DNA of 64,000 nucleotides from an uncultured Clostridia bacterium (GCA_944384265.1 CALWSR010000009.1:1-64000), one strand, 5' to 3'; positions 18,097 to 28,384 are shown, counted from the first letter of the stretch. The notes: a model not told the origin generated them from the letters alone. Numbers and translations: made by a program.

Positions 18097-19089
18097 TTAT
18101 TTATCCTCATATCCATTGGGATGCTTTTGGTGCCATTGCCATGCAGAGGCAATGATTTCTTCCAATGTGTTGTATTTTGGTTCCCAGCCCAATTCCTTTA
18201 TAATTTTTTCAGAGGATGCAATCAACACAGAAGGGTCGCCTGCTCTTCTGGGTTCTATTTTTGCAGGAATTTCTTTTCCTGTCACCTTTCTTGCCATTTC
18301 CACCACTTCTTTGACAGAAAAGCCCTTTCCGTTTCCTAAATTATATGTACGGCTTTTGTTTTCTTCCATTGTTTTTTCCAGTGCCAAAATGTGGGCCTGG
18401 GCCAAATCTGTCACATGGATATAATCTCTTATGCAGGTACCGTCCTCTGTGGCATAGTCATCCCCAAAAATGCCTATGAATTCTCTTTTGCCCAATGCTG
18501 TCTGCAAAATAATGGGTATCAAATGGCTTTCTGGAAAATGGTCCTCTCCTATGGTGCCGCTTTTATGCGCGCCTGCTGCATTGAAATAGCGCAAAACAGC
18601 ATATTTTGTTCCATATGCCTCATCAAACCAATGGAGTATTTTTTCCACACACAGCTTGGACTCTCCATAGGGATTGGTAGGCACTGTTTTGTCACTTTCC
18701 AATATGGGTATGCCCTCCGGCTCTCCATAGGTGGCAGCAGTGGAAGAAAATACAATATATTTTACATTATATTTTCTCATTTTTTTCAAAAGGCTTAATG
18801 TGCCTCCAATGTTGTTTTCAAAATATTTTGCAGGCTCTGTCACACTTTCTCCCACCAGGGAATAAGCGGCAAAGTCTATGACAGCATCAATGCTGTGCTT
18901 TGAAAACACATCCTCCAAAAAGCTTTCATCAGAAAGATTGCCCACATAAAGGGGGGCTCTTTCATCCACTGCTTTTTTGTGTCCCGTTTCCAGGCTGTCT
19001 ACCACAATCACATCATAGCCTTGCTCCAAAAGCTCTTTTACTGTATGACTGCCAATGTAGCCGGCACCGCCGCAAACTAATACTTTCAT
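18097..19089 (-). CDS. galE: UDP-glucose 4-epimerase
   Basis: 330 residues. The Rossmann NAD motif GGAGYIGS is at the N-terminus, the SDR catalytic pair is NPYGESK, and the family segments VLRYFNAAGAH and EDGTCIRDYIHVTDLA are present. It interconverts UDP-glucose and UDP-galactose. I place the start at ATG 19089, eight bases after an AAGGAGG that lies inside the end of murG; a GTG at 19095 is possible but too close to the site. It is the second gene of a murG-galE pair, so sugar-nucleotide supply for the envelope is its likely use. Confidence 0.95.
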   Translation of the reverse strand: MKVLVCGGAGYIGSHTVKELLEQGYDVIVVDSLETGHKKAVDERAPLYVGNLSDESFLEDVFSKHSIDAVIDFAAYSLVGESVTEPAKYFENNIGGTLSLLKKMRKYNVKYIVFSSTAATYGEPEGIPILESDKTVPTNPYGESKLCVEKILHWFDEAYGTKYAVLRYFNAAGAHKSGTIGEDHFPESHLIPIILQTALGKREFIGIFGDDYATEDGTCIRDYIHVTDLAQAHILALEKTMEENKSRTYNLGNGKGFSVKEVVEMARKVTGKEIPAKIEPRRAGDPSVLIASSEKIIKELGWEPKYNTLEEIIASAWQWHQKHPNGYEDK

Positions 19090-19091
19090 AT

Positions 19092-20162
19092 TCACTGCCT
19101 CCTTGTATTTGATTGAATGATACGCATCACTTCATAAACTCCATCACGAACATGGCTTTTTTCCATACTTTGTATATATTTTTGTCTGTTTTGATACAAA
19201 CCGGCAATGGCTCTTTCCAAAGAGGCATATGTCATGTCCTCTTCTTTTAATACCATGGAAAAGCCTTGCTTTTCAAAGGACTGTGCATTTAATATCTGGT
19301 CTCCTCTGCTGGCTTTTTCAGAAAGAGGAATCAGCAGATTTGGCTTTTTTAATGCCAAAAATTCTGATATGGAGTTGCTGCCTGCCCTGGAAACAATCAC
19401 ATCTGCTATGGCATAAATATGAGGCAGCTCCTCTGAAACATACTCAAATTGCTTATAGCCTTTTTTATGCTCCAATGCTTTATCCACATTGCCCTTCCCG
19501 CAAATATGGACAATCTGAAAATCCTTCAGCAGTTTTTCCAATGCCCCTCTCAGCTGTACATTGATTTTGACAGAGCCTAAGCTGCCCCCCATTACCATAA
19601 CCACAGGCTTTTGCTCCATAAAACCACAAAGCTTTAGCCCCCTTTGCTTTTTTCCTTCAAAAATTTCTTTTCGGATGGGCGTACCGGTATAGCTTCCCTT
19701 TCCCTTTGGAATATAATCCAATGTTTCGGGAAATGTAGTACATACCTTTTTGGCAAAGGGTATGGCAATTTTATTTGCCAGCCCCGGCGTTATGTCTGAT
19801 TCGTGTATCACAACAGGCACACCATTGGCCTTTGCCCCCAAAACCACAGGCACTGCCACAAACCCCCCCTTTGAAAAAACAATATCCGGCTTTAATTTTT
19901 TTATCAATGCCGCTGCCTGTTTTATGCCGGAAGCCACACGAAAAACATCTGTCACATTTTTTGCAGAAAGATATCTTCTCAGTTTTCCTGTGGAAATGGC
20001 ATAATAAGCAATATTTTGGTTTTGTATCAATGTTTTTTCTATCCCCTCCTCCGAGCCAATATATATCATTTCATACCCTTCTTTTTCCAAGGCAGGAATC
20101 AATGCCAAATTAGGCGTCACATGACCGGCTGTTCCGCCGCCTGTTAAAATAATTTTTTTCAC
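19092..20162 (-). CDS. murG: UDP-GlcNAc:lipid-II-precursor GlcNAc transferase MurG
   Basis: 356 residues from the GTG at 20162 (GGGAG nine bases upstream); ATG at 20177 and others upstream are in frame but give no family-like residues. The N-terminal [11 protein letters not shown] loop, [24 protein letters not shown] and the C-terminal donor-binding [11 protein letters not shown] are diagnostic. MurG adds GlcNAc to lipid I on the inner membrane face to make lipid II. galE follows immediately. Isolation from the usual mur/fts cluster is a feature seen in some Clostridia. Confidence 0.95.
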   Translation of the reverse strand: MKKIILTGGGTAGHVTPNLALIPALEKEGYEMIYIGSEEGIEKTLIQNQNIAYYAISTGKLRRYLSAKNVTDVFRVASGIKQAAALIKKLKPDIVFSKGGFVAVPVVLGAKANGVPVVIHESDITPGLANKIAIPFAKKVCTTFPETLDYIPKGKGSYTGTPIRKEIFEGKKQRGLKLCGFMEQKPVVMVMGGSLGSVKINVQLRGALEKLLKDFQIVHICGKGNVDKALEHKKGYKQFEYVSEELPHIYAIADVIVSRAGSNSISEFLALKKPNLLIPLSEKASRGDQILNAQSFEKQGFSMVLKEEDMTYASLERAIAGLYQNRQKYIQSMEKSHVRDGVYEVMRIIQSNTRRQ

Positions 20163-20417
20163 ATGATTCACTCCCATTACAATTTGTATACCTTCCATTG
20201 TTATATAGTATATTTGTAGCTTTTTTTATCATATCAAAAAAACAGTATAATAGCTATATAAATTTTATGCACATTACTATAAAAAAGTATACTCTAAAAC
20301 AGAAAAATCATTTTTTAAAATACTTTTTTTACAAACCAATTTTTATCAACTTTGTTTCATCTTTTTTTTCACTTTGCATATATATATAAGAAAAACCATA
20401 CAAAAAGGAGTCTGCCT

Positions 20418-20933
20418 ATGTATCCATACCGTTCCAATAAAGGATTTTATCAAAAAACCCCTATCAACAGCAGAGAAAATGCAGCTGCCTCTTCTGCAAA
20501 GCAGGACCTGAGCCAAGATAAACGCTTGCTGGAGCTGCTAAACATTGCAAAGGAGGAGATTAACCAGTCCATACAGTCCTATAACGCTCTAATGGCAAAC
20601 GGTGCCATGGAAAATGACATGGAGCTGTTAAGAAATGCTTATTTGGATGAAATAAAACATTTGCAGCAGTTACAGGAAATATTGTATATACTTTCAGGGG
20701 AAACAGCACAAGCTGCTCAGGGAGAAAATCAAAGCACCTCCACCGTTGTGCAATCACCCCCTTCCTCTGCCATAGAAAAAACATTGCTTCAGGAAATGGA
20801 GCAAACAGACTTTTTTAGAGAGCTGTTTCTTTGTATGCCCCAAACAGAGCTGAGAGACATTCTTTTTGAAATCATTACAGACAAACAGGACCATTGTATT
20901 CGTCTTTGTTTTCTTTTTACAAAATACCAATAG
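20418..20933 (+). CDS. Ferritin-like helical protein
   Basis: 171 residues from ATG 20418, behind AAGGAG. Two helical pairs carry the spaced acidic/His pattern of ferritin-like domains: EEINQSIQSYNAL, then DEIKHLQQLQEI, and in the second half FRELFLCMPQTELRD, then DKQDHCIRLCFLF. Between them is a Gln/Ser-rich linker. Such two-part proteins are frequent in spore-forming Clostridia, where some are coat or rubrerythrin-related; the metal site is not complete enough to claim an activity. It is a single gene between divergent murG and a HIT gene. Confidence 0.6.
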   Translation: MYPYRSNKGFYQKTPINSRENAAASSAKQDLSQDKRLLELLNIAKEEINQSIQSYNALMANGAMENDMELLRNAYLDEIKHLQQLQEILYILSGETAQAAQGENQSTSTVVQSPPSSAIEKTLLQEMEQTDFFRELFLCMPQTELRDILFEIITDKQDHCIRLCFLFTKYQ

Positions 20934-20995
20934 CAAAAATTCCTTTTCCATGTTATACTAAAACAAAAAAATAACTGGAAAAAGGAGTGCTTTTG

Positions 20996-21406
20996 ATGGG
21001 CGAGTGTGTATTTTGCAACATTGTATCAGGAAAATTCGGTTCTGCCACACTGTATGAAAACAGTGAGTTTAAAGTCATATTAGACCGGTTTCCTGCCAAC
21101 GAAGGCCATGTTCTCATTCTTTTAAAGGACCATGTGCCAGACATTTTTTCACTGGACCCGGAGGTGGGAGGACGCTTATTTGCTTTGGCCATAAAAATTG
21201 CACAGGTTATGAAAACCACATTGGGGCTGCAATATATGAATGTATTGCAAAACAATGGCAGTGCAGCCGGACAGACTGTACACCATTTTCATATGCATTT
21301 GATTCCCCGCTATGAAAACGACGGCATACAAATTGCCTACAAGCCCTTGGATTTGACAGATGAGCAAATAGAAGCCATGCGTCAAAAAATCTCTGCCGGC
21401 ATTTAA
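20996..21406 (+). CDS. HIT family nucleotide-binding protein
   Basis: 136 residues from ATG 20996 (AAAAAGGAG upstream). The histidine triad HHFHMHLIPRY is complete, and the N-terminal CVFCNIVSGKF matches HinT-like hydrolases, which cleave adenosine phosphoramidates. The conserved LKDHVPDIFSLDPE and NNGSAAGQTV segments are present. A strong terminator follows within a few bases, so it is probably transcribed alone. Substrate unknown. Confidence 0.93.
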   Translation: MGECVFCNIVSGKFGSATLYENSEFKVILDRFPANEGHVLILLKDHVPDIFSLDPEVGGRLFALAIKIAQVMKTTLGLQYMNVLQNNGSAAGQTVHHFHMHLIPRYENDGIQIAYKPLDLTDEQIEAMRQKISAGI

Positions 21407-21408
21407 TC

Positions 21409-21444
21409 AAAAAACGCCTAGAAAATCCCTTCTAGGTGTTTTTT
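21409..21444 (+). terminator. Intrinsic terminator of the HIT gene
   Basis: Stem AAAAACGCCTAGAA / TTCTAGGTGTTTTT with a seven-base loop and T-run, 2 bp after the stop. Confidence 0.88.
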
Positions 21445-21571
21445 ATTACAATTTTTTAAACTTTTATTATGATTTTTAAAAAATTAAGGTATTTTTTTTG
21501 AAAATGGTGTAAAATAAAAAGGAAATATGTCTATTGACGACCCAATCCATTTTAAAAAAGGAGTTTTTGAT

Positions 21572-22765
21572 ATGAAAAAAAAATTACTTTCCTGCATGGT
21601 ATGCACACTGGCCTTTTGCTGTACGCCCCTTTCTTTCTATTTTGACGGGCCTATGAAGGCTTTTGCAGTGGATTCTGCATTTTCTCCCATCTATTTGGAA
21701 ACCAGCGGCACAAAAGAAATCACATCTGCCACAAATTTAAGCGCATTTCGTATACAGGATGAAAGCGGTGTGGCAGTGCAAAAAAATACTGTATATGCCC
21801 TTACCATAGACAATGGCTTTATTTTTCAAAACACTCCTGAAATTTTTTTATCAGGAAAATACCGTGAAAATGTTTCTTTTGAAATTGATGCCCAAAACCC
21901 CTCCACAGCCTATGTGACTATACAGAAAAAAACAGGCGACGGAGCTGGATATATTGAAATTCAAAATTTGGATGTTGCGCCCACCAAGCAATCACAGACC
22001 AATCAGGATGTTACACTTGCTTTAAGCAGCACCACCACATATGACACCATAAAGGTAGGCACCTATAAAGAGTCCTCCTCCTACAAAACAGCCATTACCA
22101 TACAATCCTTTCAAGGAGGCGAAAAGCCCTCTGCTTCCGGCATGGCCGCCGCAGGCAAAAAGCTGCAGATTCGCATTGACCAAGAGGAATATGGCACTGT
22201 CACAGTAGAAGAGGACGGCACATGGAGCTATGTTTTTCCTTACAAATATTCCAATCTAAAACAAGGCAGCCACACATTTGCCGTGGGATATTATCAAAAT
22301 GAAAATACATGGTTTGGAGCCGTTTCAAGGGAATTTGAAATACTGCCTGTACAAAATAAAACAACCTCCACTGTCACATTTACTGTTGGCAGCAATGTTT
22401 ATACATATGATGATAAAACAGGCTATATGCCCTCCCCTGTGTGGATAGATGCAAATGGCAGAACTCTTCTGCCTCTGCGGGCTGTTGCAAACACATTTGG
22501 CATTGATACAAATGACATACTATGGGACCAGCAAACACAGACCGTCACCATACTTTATGGTCAAAAACAAATCTCCTGCACCATTGGCTCCAATTTACTC
22601 ACCGTAGACGGGACTGTATCTGAAATGGATACATCCCCCACAATACAAAACGGTGTTACCTACCTGCCCTTTCGGCCTCTTTTAAATGCCTTTGGCATAA
22701 CTGAAATAAATTGGGATGATGCCGCCAAAACAGTGTCCTATGAGGTAGAAAAAGCAGACCTATAA
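21572..22765 (+). CDS. Secreted protein with copper-amine-oxidase-N-type domain
   Basis: 397 residues from ATG 21572 (AAAAAAGGAG upstream). A signal peptide (MKKKLLSCMVCTLAFCCTPL) is followed by a beta-sandwich region, an immunoglobulin-like segment (QIRIDQEEYGTVTVEEDGTW), and a C-terminal Cu_amine_oxidN1-type repeat pair (LLPLRAVANTFGI ... VTILYG; YLPFRPLLNAFGI ... WDDAAKTV). Despite the family name this domain is not an oxidase; in Clostridia it marks exported, probably cell-surface proteins. No lipobox or anchor is seen. It lies 33 bp before kbl but a functional link is not evident. Confidence 0.75.
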   Translation: MKKKLLSCMVCTLAFCCTPLSFYFDGPMKAFAVDSAFSPIYLETSGTKEITSATNLSAFRIQDESGVAVQKNTVYALTIDNGFIFQNTPEIFLSGKYRENVSFEIDAQNPSTAYVTIQKKTGDGAGYIEIQNLDVAPTKQSQTNQDVTLALSSTTTYDTIKVGTYKESSSYKTAITIQSFQGGEKPSASGMAAAGKKLQIRIDQEEYGTVTVEEDGTWSYVFPYKYSNLKQGSHTFAVGYYQNENTWFGAVSREFEILPVQNKTTSTVTFTVGSNVYTYDDKTGYMPSPVWIDANGRTLLPLRAVANTFGIDTNDILWDQQTQTVTILYGQKQISCTIGSNLLTVDGTVSEMDTSPTIQNGVTYLPFRPLLNAFGITEINWDDAAKTVSYEVEKADL

Positions 22766-22798
22766 CAAAATCATATTTTTTAGGGGGGATATTTTATT

Positions 22799-23980
22799 AT
22801 GAAAAAAGCATTGGAATATTTTCGCAATGATTTAAATGCCATAGCACAGGCAGGCACAAAAAAGGAGGAGCGTATCATTACAACGCCCCAACAGTCTCGC
22901 ATTGATACAACCGGCGCAAAACAAGTTGTCAATTTATGCGCCAACAATTATTTGGGGCTTTCCAACAACAGCGATTTGATTGCTGCCGCCAAACAAAGCT
23001 ATGACACATGGGGCTTTGGCCTCAGCTCTGTCCGCTTTATCTGCGGCACACAGCAAATACACAAAACATTGGAGCAGCGTATCAGCCATTTTTTAGGCAT
23101 GGAAGATACCATATTATATTCTTCCTGCTTTGATGCCAACGGAGGGCTGTTTGAGGCTCTGCTGACAGAAGAGGACGCAGTCATTTCCGACGAGCTGAAC
23201 CATGCCAGTATCATTGACGGCATTCGTCTTTGCAAGGCAAAAAAAATGCGTTATCAAAACAATAATATGCAGGATTTGAGGGCTTGCTTGGAAAAAGCAA
23301 AGGATGCCCGCATTCGCATCATCGCCACAGACGGCGTATTTTCTATGGATGGTTTTATTGCCAATTTAAAGGGTATCTGTGATTTAGCAGAGGAATATGA
23401 CGCCCTTGTCATGGTAGATGACAGCCATGCAGTGGGATTTATGGGAGAAAACGGAAAAGGAACACATCAATATTGTGATGTTATGGGAAGAGTGGATATT
23501 TTGACAGGCACATTCGGAAAAGCATTGGGCGGTGCCTCAGGAGGCTACACCAGTGCCAGAAAGGAAATTGTTGACTTGCTTCGTCAGCGTTCCCGCCCCT
23601 ATCTTTTTTCAAATACTGTGTCGCCTGCCATTTGCGCAGCCACCATCCAAGCAATAGACCTGCTGGAGCAGTCCACAGCACTGCGGGACAAGGTGCATGA
23701 AAACACACAATATTTCCGTGAAAAAATGAGCAAGCTGGGCTTTGACATTCCCCAAGGCTCTCACCCTATTGTACCAGTAATGCTTTATGATGCCAAGGCT
23801 GCACAGCAGTTTGCACAGCGTATGCTGGAGCTTGGCGTTTATGTCATTGGTTTTTCCTATCCTGTTGTACCTATGGGAAAAGCCAGAGTACGCACACAAA
23901 TCTCTGCCGGCCACAGCAAAGAGGATTTGGACTTTGCTGTAAAATGCTTTGCAAGGGTGAAAGAGGAAATGGGATTATAA
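22799..23980 (+). CDS. kbl: 2-amino-3-ketobutyrate CoA ligase / glycine C-acetyltransferase
   Basis: 393 residues. Alpha-oxoamine synthase family of PLP enzymes: [14 protein letters not shown] near the start, [24 protein letters not shown] and the PLP-lysine segment [13 protein letters not shown]. Length and the [10 protein letters not shown] segment best match Kbl, which makes 2-amino-3-ketobutyrate from glycine and acetyl-CoA or the reverse. The start follows GGGGGG. No threonine dehydrogenase gene is adjacent, so its partner would be elsewhere. Close relatives include BioF, but no biotin genes are near. Confidence 0.88.
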   Translation: MKKALEYFRNDLNAIAQAGTKKEERIITTPQQSRIDTTGAKQVVNLCANNYLGLSNNSDLIAAAKQSYDTWGFGLSSVRFICGTQQIHKTLEQRISHFLGMEDTILYSSCFDANGGLFEALLTEEDAVISDELNHASIIDGIRLCKAKKMRYQNNNMQDLRACLEKAKDARIRIIATDGVFSMDGFIANLKGICDLAEEYDALVMVDDSHAVGFMGENGKGTHQYCDVMGRVDILTGTFGKALGGASGGYTSARKEIVDLLRQRSRPYLFSNTVSPAICAATIQAIDLLEQSTALRDKVHENTQYFREKMSKLGFDIPQGSHPIVPVMLYDAKAAQQFAQRMLELGVYVIGFSYPVVPMGKARVRTQISAGHSKEDLDFAVKCFARVKEEMGL

Positions 23981-24007
23981 TGGCTTAGGGCATAAAAACA
24001 AAGAAAT

Positions 24008-24033
24008 GCCGCTGTGCCTTCAGCGGCTTTCTT
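24008..24033 (+). terminator. Intrinsic terminator of kbl
   Basis: GCCGCTG / CAGCGGC stem with a six-base loop and a T-rich tail, 28 bp after the stop. Confidence 0.8.
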
Positions 24034-24063
24034 GTTCTGAGCATTTTTAAGGAGGGGATTTTT

Positions 24064-24861
24064 TTGAACCGGACAACGAGATGGATATTGGCTGTCATTG
24101 GCATTGTATTGGCAGCTTGTTCCCTGTTTATCATTTATATCAGCAAAAAACCCATATCAGCTCCTTCCAATATCATTGCTTGCATTGGCTTTGTCATTGG
24201 CTTTTTGATTTTAATGATACTTTTATACTCTCTCAGCATCAGAGTGGGCATTGTTTATACTCTGCTTTTGCTGCTGTTTTTTTTGATTTTTTTTGTGGAC
24301 TGGGATGCCGCCAAAAAATTTGCTAAACAGCAAATGGATAAAATGCAAGGTCAAACCCTCTCAGAACAGCAGGAGGAAGCCGCCATACAGCCGGATAAAG
24401 ACGGCAGCATTGTCATTGAGCATCCTTATGATGATTTAATCAGTCTGCAATGGGGTACACTCAATGAAGTGGATATGGATTTGATACTCATAGACAGAAA
24501 AGACAATGTGACAATCAGCTACCACAACCAGCAGCATTCTTTAGACGAAGAAAACAGCGTTTGGCTGGATTATGATTATCAAAAGCAGAATCATATTGCT
24601 CAAAAAGAAGTAATTACCATACTGGGTATGCAGGATAGAACATTTTCTGTTTTGGTAGTCAATTATAATGGTCAAACATTGAATCAGGATGCCATTGTTG
24701 TCATTACACTTGCAGATGGCAAAACAGAAACCTTTGTTTTGCCGGCCCAACGGTTCAATGATGCTACTGACGGTGTGTATGTCTGTGATATCATTGCCCA
24801 AAGCAGTGAAATCGTAGAGGTCATGGAAGACTTTAGCGAAAGTGAAACAAATTACAGATAA
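24064..24861 (+). CDS. Membrane protein of unknown function
   Basis: 265 residues from a TTG at 24064 behind AAGGAGGGG. Three membrane segments (about 8-28, 38-60, 63-80) are followed by a soluble acidic domain with alternating beta strands (DLILIDRKDNVTISY ... TFSVLVVNYNGQTLN ... VVITLADGKTETFVL). I do not recognise a family. It is flanked by a terminator upstream and is probably monocistronic. Confidence 0.65.
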   Translation: MNRTTRWILAVIGIVLAACSLFIIYISKKPISAPSNIIACIGFVIGFLILMILLYSLSIRVGIVYTLLLLLFFLIFFVDWDAAKKFAKQQMDKMQGQTLSEQQEEAAIQPDKDGSIVIEHPYDDLISLQWGTLNEVDMDLILIDRKDNVTISYHNQQHSLDEENSVWLDYDYQKQNHIAQKEVITILGMQDRTFSVLVVNYNGQTLNQDAIVVITLADGKTETFVLPAQRFNDATDGVYVCDIIAQSSEIVEVMEDFSESETNYR

Positions 24862-25086
24862 AAGCAGATATAGCATCCATTTTCAAAATCAGACAAAAAA
24901 ACAATGTTTTTTCATGTGTCCGGCTTTTTTCTGCTGCTTGTTTCAAATAAAAAGCATTTTTTTAAAAATTTTTCAGTATTGTTTTTTACTGATAAACAAT
25001 ACAAATGCCCTCTGCAATATCCATCTGCTTCTATTTTATAAAATGATTTGACAATACTATCATACATATAATAAGGGGTGTTTTTT

Positions 25087-25470
25087 ATGAGAATTGACCA
25101 TGTTGCTGTTTATACCAAAAAATTAGAGCGGTTAAAAGCATTTTATGAATATTATTTTGGAGGCACTTGCAACACAAAGTATAAAAACAAAACAACAGGA
25201 CTGGAAACCTATTTTATTTCATTTCAGGACGGCAGCCGTTTGGAAATTATGACAAGGCCTGTGCTGGATGATGCCAGCAAGGAATTGTTCCATACAGGCT
25301 ACATTCATATTGCATTTTCCGTAGGCTCTGCGGAAAATGTAGATGCATTGACACAAAAGCTGGAGCAGGACGGCTATCCCATTATCAGTCATCCCCGCAC
25401 CACAGGAGACGGCTACTATGAAAGCTGTGTGCTGGACCCAGATGGAAATCAAATTGAAATTACAGTATAA
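25087..25470 (+). CDS. VOC / glyoxalase family protein
   Basis: 127 residues from ATG 25087 (AAGGGG upstream). The two beta-alpha-beta-beta-beta halves are evident: IDHVAVYTKKLERLKAFYEY with metal-site His, GSRLEIMT, then GYIHIAFSVGS and YESCVLDPDGNQIEIT ending with the metal-site Glu. The pattern is that of lactoylglutathione lyase-like or bleomycin-resistance-like proteins; the substrate is unknown. It lies 12 bp before a chloramphenicol-acetyltransferase-like gene, with which it is probably cotranscribed. Confidence 0.85.
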   Translation: MRIDHVAVYTKKLERLKAFYEYYFGGTCNTKYKNKTTGLETYFISFQDGSRLEIMTRPVLDDASKELFHTGYIHIAFSVGSAENVDALTQKLEQDGYPIISHPRTTGDGYYESCVLDPDGNQIEITV

Positions 25471-25482
25471 GAGGTGATATCT

Positions 25483-26136
25483 ATGACATTTATCCCCATA
25501 GACATGGAAAAATGGGAAAGAAAGGAACACTATCAATATTATATGAATATTGTCAAAGCAAAATATACTATGACAGTAGAAATTGACATCACAACATTGC
25601 TTGAAAATATAAAACAAAAAGAGCTTCGTTTTTATGCTGTTTTTTTATATGTCATTATGAGCTGTATCAACAAAAACAAAGCCTTTCGCATGGGCTGCAA
25701 TGAGCAGGGGCAGCTGGGCTATTGGGATATTTGTCATCCTTCCTATACCATTTTTCATGAAGATGACAAAACATTTTCAGACATTTGGACAGAATATCAT
25801 ACCTCCTTTTCTCTTTTTTACAAAAATGTACTGGAGGATATGAAAACATACAAAGACATCAAGGGGGTCAAAACAAAGCCTCGCACCGCACAAAATTTCT
25901 GCCCCATTTCCTGTGTGCCGTGGCTTCATTTTAAAAGCATCAGCTATGATACATTTACAGAAAACAAAATGCTTCTGCCCATTATTGTATTTGGAAAGCA
26001 TCACACCCATCACGGCAAAACAACACTGCCCTTTTCCATATTTGTCAACCACGCCGCAGCTGACGGCTACCATACCTGTCAGCTGATAGAGCAAATACAG
26101 CATATGTGCCAAAACACTGACTGGCTGGAAACATAA
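25483..26136 (+). CDS. Chloramphenicol acetyltransferase-like protein
   Basis: 217 residues from ATG 25483 behind AGAGGTGAT, the usual length of type A CAT (about 213-219). The start (FIPIDMEKWERKEHYQYYMN), the YDTFTENKMLLPIIVFGKHH block and the catalytic-His segment VNHAAADGYHTCQLIEQI match the family; catalytic His is present, but the usual HHAVCDG is here NHAAADG. Known CATs acetylate chloramphenicol with acetyl-CoA; more distant chromosomal members may act on other alcohols. Its partner gene is a VOC protein. Resistance is therefore possible but not shown. Confidence 0.8.
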   Translation: MTFIPIDMEKWERKEHYQYYMNIVKAKYTMTVEIDITTLLENIKQKELRFYAVFLYVIMSCINKNKAFRMGCNEQGQLGYWDICHPSYTIFHEDDKTFSDIWTEYHTSFSLFYKNVLEDMKTYKDIKGVKTKPRTAQNFCPISCVPWLHFKSISYDTFTENKMLLPIIVFGKHHTHHGKTTLPFSIFVNHAAADGYHTCQLIEQIQHMCQNTDWLET

Positions 26137-26306
26137 AAAAATACTATTTTTTATACTGTATACCCATAATCGGCAATGAAATATCCCTTTCTGCCCCTTT
26201 TATGGGCATACTATTTGCAATTATCTTAATGTGGTTGCTTTTCCAGCACAACTGTGATAAAGTTTTATTTGATTATTTTATGCAGGCACTGAGGAGGAAA
26301 CAAATT

Positions 26307-28139
26307 ATGTGTGGTATTTGTGGTTTTACAGGCACATTGGCAAATGCAGATGATATATTGGAAAATATGATGGAAAAAATTGTTCACAGAGGGCCGGACA
26401 GCGGTGGAAAACACATTGATGAAAATGTGGCATTGGGCTTTCGCCGTTTGAGCATCATTGATTTAGACCATGGTTCACAGCCTATGTATAATGAAACGAA
26501 TGACATTGTCGTCACATTTAATGGTGAAATTTATAACTATCCCTCATTGAGAGAGGACTTGCTGGAAAAGGGGCATATTTTTAAAAATGATTCCGACACA
26601 GAGGTTTTGGTACACGCCTATGAGGAATATGGCCAGGATATGCTCAACAAGCTAAGAGGTATGTTTGCATTTGTCATTTGGGACAGCAAAAAACAGCTGC
26701 TTTTTGGGGCAAGGGATTTTTTTGGCATAAAGCCCTTTTATTATACCATCATCAACGGCAATCTGATATATGCCTCTGAAATCAAAAGCATATTGGAATA
26801 CCCCCATTATCAGAGGGAGGTAAATCCGGAGGCATTGGAAAATTATTTGACATTTCAATATTCTGTACTGCCGGAAACATTTTTCAAAGGCATTTTTAAA
26901 CTGATGCCCTCCCACTGTTTTACATTTCAAAATGGTAAAATGAACATCAAACGCTATTGGGAGCCTACATTTGAAGCAGACAACAGCAAAACACTGGAGG
27001 AGTTTGTACAAGCCATTGACACTGTTGTACAGGATTCTGTCAAAAAGCATAAAATCAGTGATGTGGAGGTAGGCTCTTTTTTATCCAGCGGTGTAGACTC
27101 CAGCTATGTGGCGGCTTCTTTTCACGGCGACAAAACATTTACAGTGGGATTTGACTATGCAAAATATAATGAAATTGATTATGCAAAGGCATTGTCCCAA
27201 AAAATTCATATTGACAATTACAGCAAGCTCATCACCACAGAAGAATATTGGGATGCCATCTCAAAGGTACAATACCACATGGACGAGCCTTTGGCAGACC
27301 CCTCTGCCATTGCACTGTATTTTGTCAGTCAAACAGCCTCCAAATATGTGAAGGTGGCGCTTTCCGGAGAAGGGGCAGATGAATTTTTTGGAGGCTACAA
27401 TATTTACAGAGAGCCTCACGACCTGCTGCCCATTACCAGACTGCCAAAGCCTGTGAGAAAAATACTGGGGGGCATTGCAAAGGCCATTCCCTTTCAAATC
27501 AAGGGTAAAAATTATTTGATTCGGGGCAGTAAGGATTTGCAGGAGCGTTTTATAGGCAATGCCTTTATGTTTCAGGAGGCGGAACGGGAAAAAATATTAA
27601 AGCATCCCACAGGACATTATCATCATACCCAAATTACAAAGCCTCTTTATGAAAAAGTGAAGCATTTGGACGATGTGACAAAAATGCAGTACATTGATAT
27701 CAATCTTTGGCTCATAGGGGATATTTTATTAAAAGCAGACAAAATGAGCAGCGCTCATTCCTTGGAGGTGCGTGTTCCCTTTTTGGACAAAGAGGTATTT
27801 CAAGTGGCCAGAACATTGCCCACTCGTTTTAAAGTCAACAAAGAAAATACAAAATATGCCATGCGTATGGCTTCTCACCGCTATCTGCCTGATATGGTGG
27901 CAGAAAAGAAAAAGCTTGGTTTCCCTGTACCCATTCGTGTTTGGTTAAAAGAGGACAAGTATTATAAAATTGTAAAAGAAGCCTTTGTCAGCAAAACAGC
28001 CCAAAAATATTTTAAAACAGATGAAATATTAAAATTTTTGGAAGACCATAAAGCAAACAAAGCAGATAACAGTCGTAAAATATGGACGATATATATGTTT
28101 TTGGTATGGCACAAGCAATTTTTTGAAACAGCCTCTTAA
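26307..28139 (+). CDS. asnB: Glutamine-hydrolysing asparagine synthetase
   Basis: 610 residues from ATG 26307 behind GAGGAGG, giving the required N-terminal Cys nucleophile (MCGICGFTG). The class II amidotransferase domain (RGPDSGGKHID, NGEIYNYPSLRE) occupies about 1-200 and the synthetase domain with the PP-loop FLSSGVDSSYVAA follows. It makes asparagine from aspartate, glutamine and ATP. An upstream in-frame extension (to 26202) has no ribosome site and would hide the nucleophile Cys. It appears monocistronic. Confidence 0.95.
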   Translation: MCGICGFTGTLANADDILENMMEKIVHRGPDSGGKHIDENVALGFRRLSIIDLDHGSQPMYNETNDIVVTFNGEIYNYPSLREDLLEKGHIFKNDSDTEVLVHAYEEYGQDMLNKLRGMFAFVIWDSKKQLLFGARDFFGIKPFYYTIINGNLIYASEIKSILEYPHYQREVNPEALENYLTFQYSVLPETFFKGIFKLMPSHCFTFQNGKMNIKRYWEPTFEADNSKTLEEFVQAIDTVVQDSVKKHKISDVEVGSFLSSGVDSSYVAASFHGDKTFTVGFDYAKYNEIDYAKALSQKIHIDNYSKLITTEEYWDAISKVQYHMDEPLADPSAIALYFVSQTASKYVKVALSGEGADEFFGGYNIYREPHDLLPITRLPKPVRKILGGIAKAIPFQIKGKNYLIRGSKDLQERFIGNAFMFQEAEREKILKHPTGHYHHTQITKPLYEKVKHLDDVTKMQYIDINLWLIGDILLKADKMSSAHSLEVRVPFLDKEVFQVARTLPTRFKVNKENTKYAMRMASHRYLPDMVAEKKKLGFPVPIRVWLKEDKYYKIVKEAFVSKTAQKYFKTDEILKFLEDHKANKADNSRKIWTIYMFLVWHKQFFETAS

Positions 28140-28225
28140 GCTATATTCATTTTATGACAAATCAAAATACAATTTGTTTTTCCATTTGTATCACAAAAAT
28201 ATAAAATATGACATTTCACATTTCA

Positions 28226-28384
28226 AAAGGGAGCCGTTGCAAAATGAAATTGCAATAGCAGCTTGTACAAAGAATTTTTGAAAACAATAAAAAACCGGCT
28301 GTTTTCTGAGTGGAATTTTCTCAAAAAGCAACCGATTTTTGTATACTGTTATTGCAAGGGGGCTGTTTTGCAACAGCCCCTTTG
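28226..28384 (+). repeat. MITE-like element with terminal inverted repeats, copy A
   Basis: About 159 bp bounded by AAAGGGAGCCGTTGCAAAA and its inverse TTTTGCAACAGCCCCTTT. The interior (AATGAAATTGCAATAGCAGCTTG ... ACCGGCTG...TTCTGAGTG) matches 63065-63221 in the opposite direction. It has no coding capacity. The ends resemble those of IS6-type elements (…CTGTTGCAAA), which suggests a non-autonomous derivative. Confidence 0.75.

Noticed and set aside
26202..26306. N-terminal extension of asparagine synthetase
   Set aside because: It would block the essential N-terminal Cys; ATG 26307 has a GAGGAGG site.
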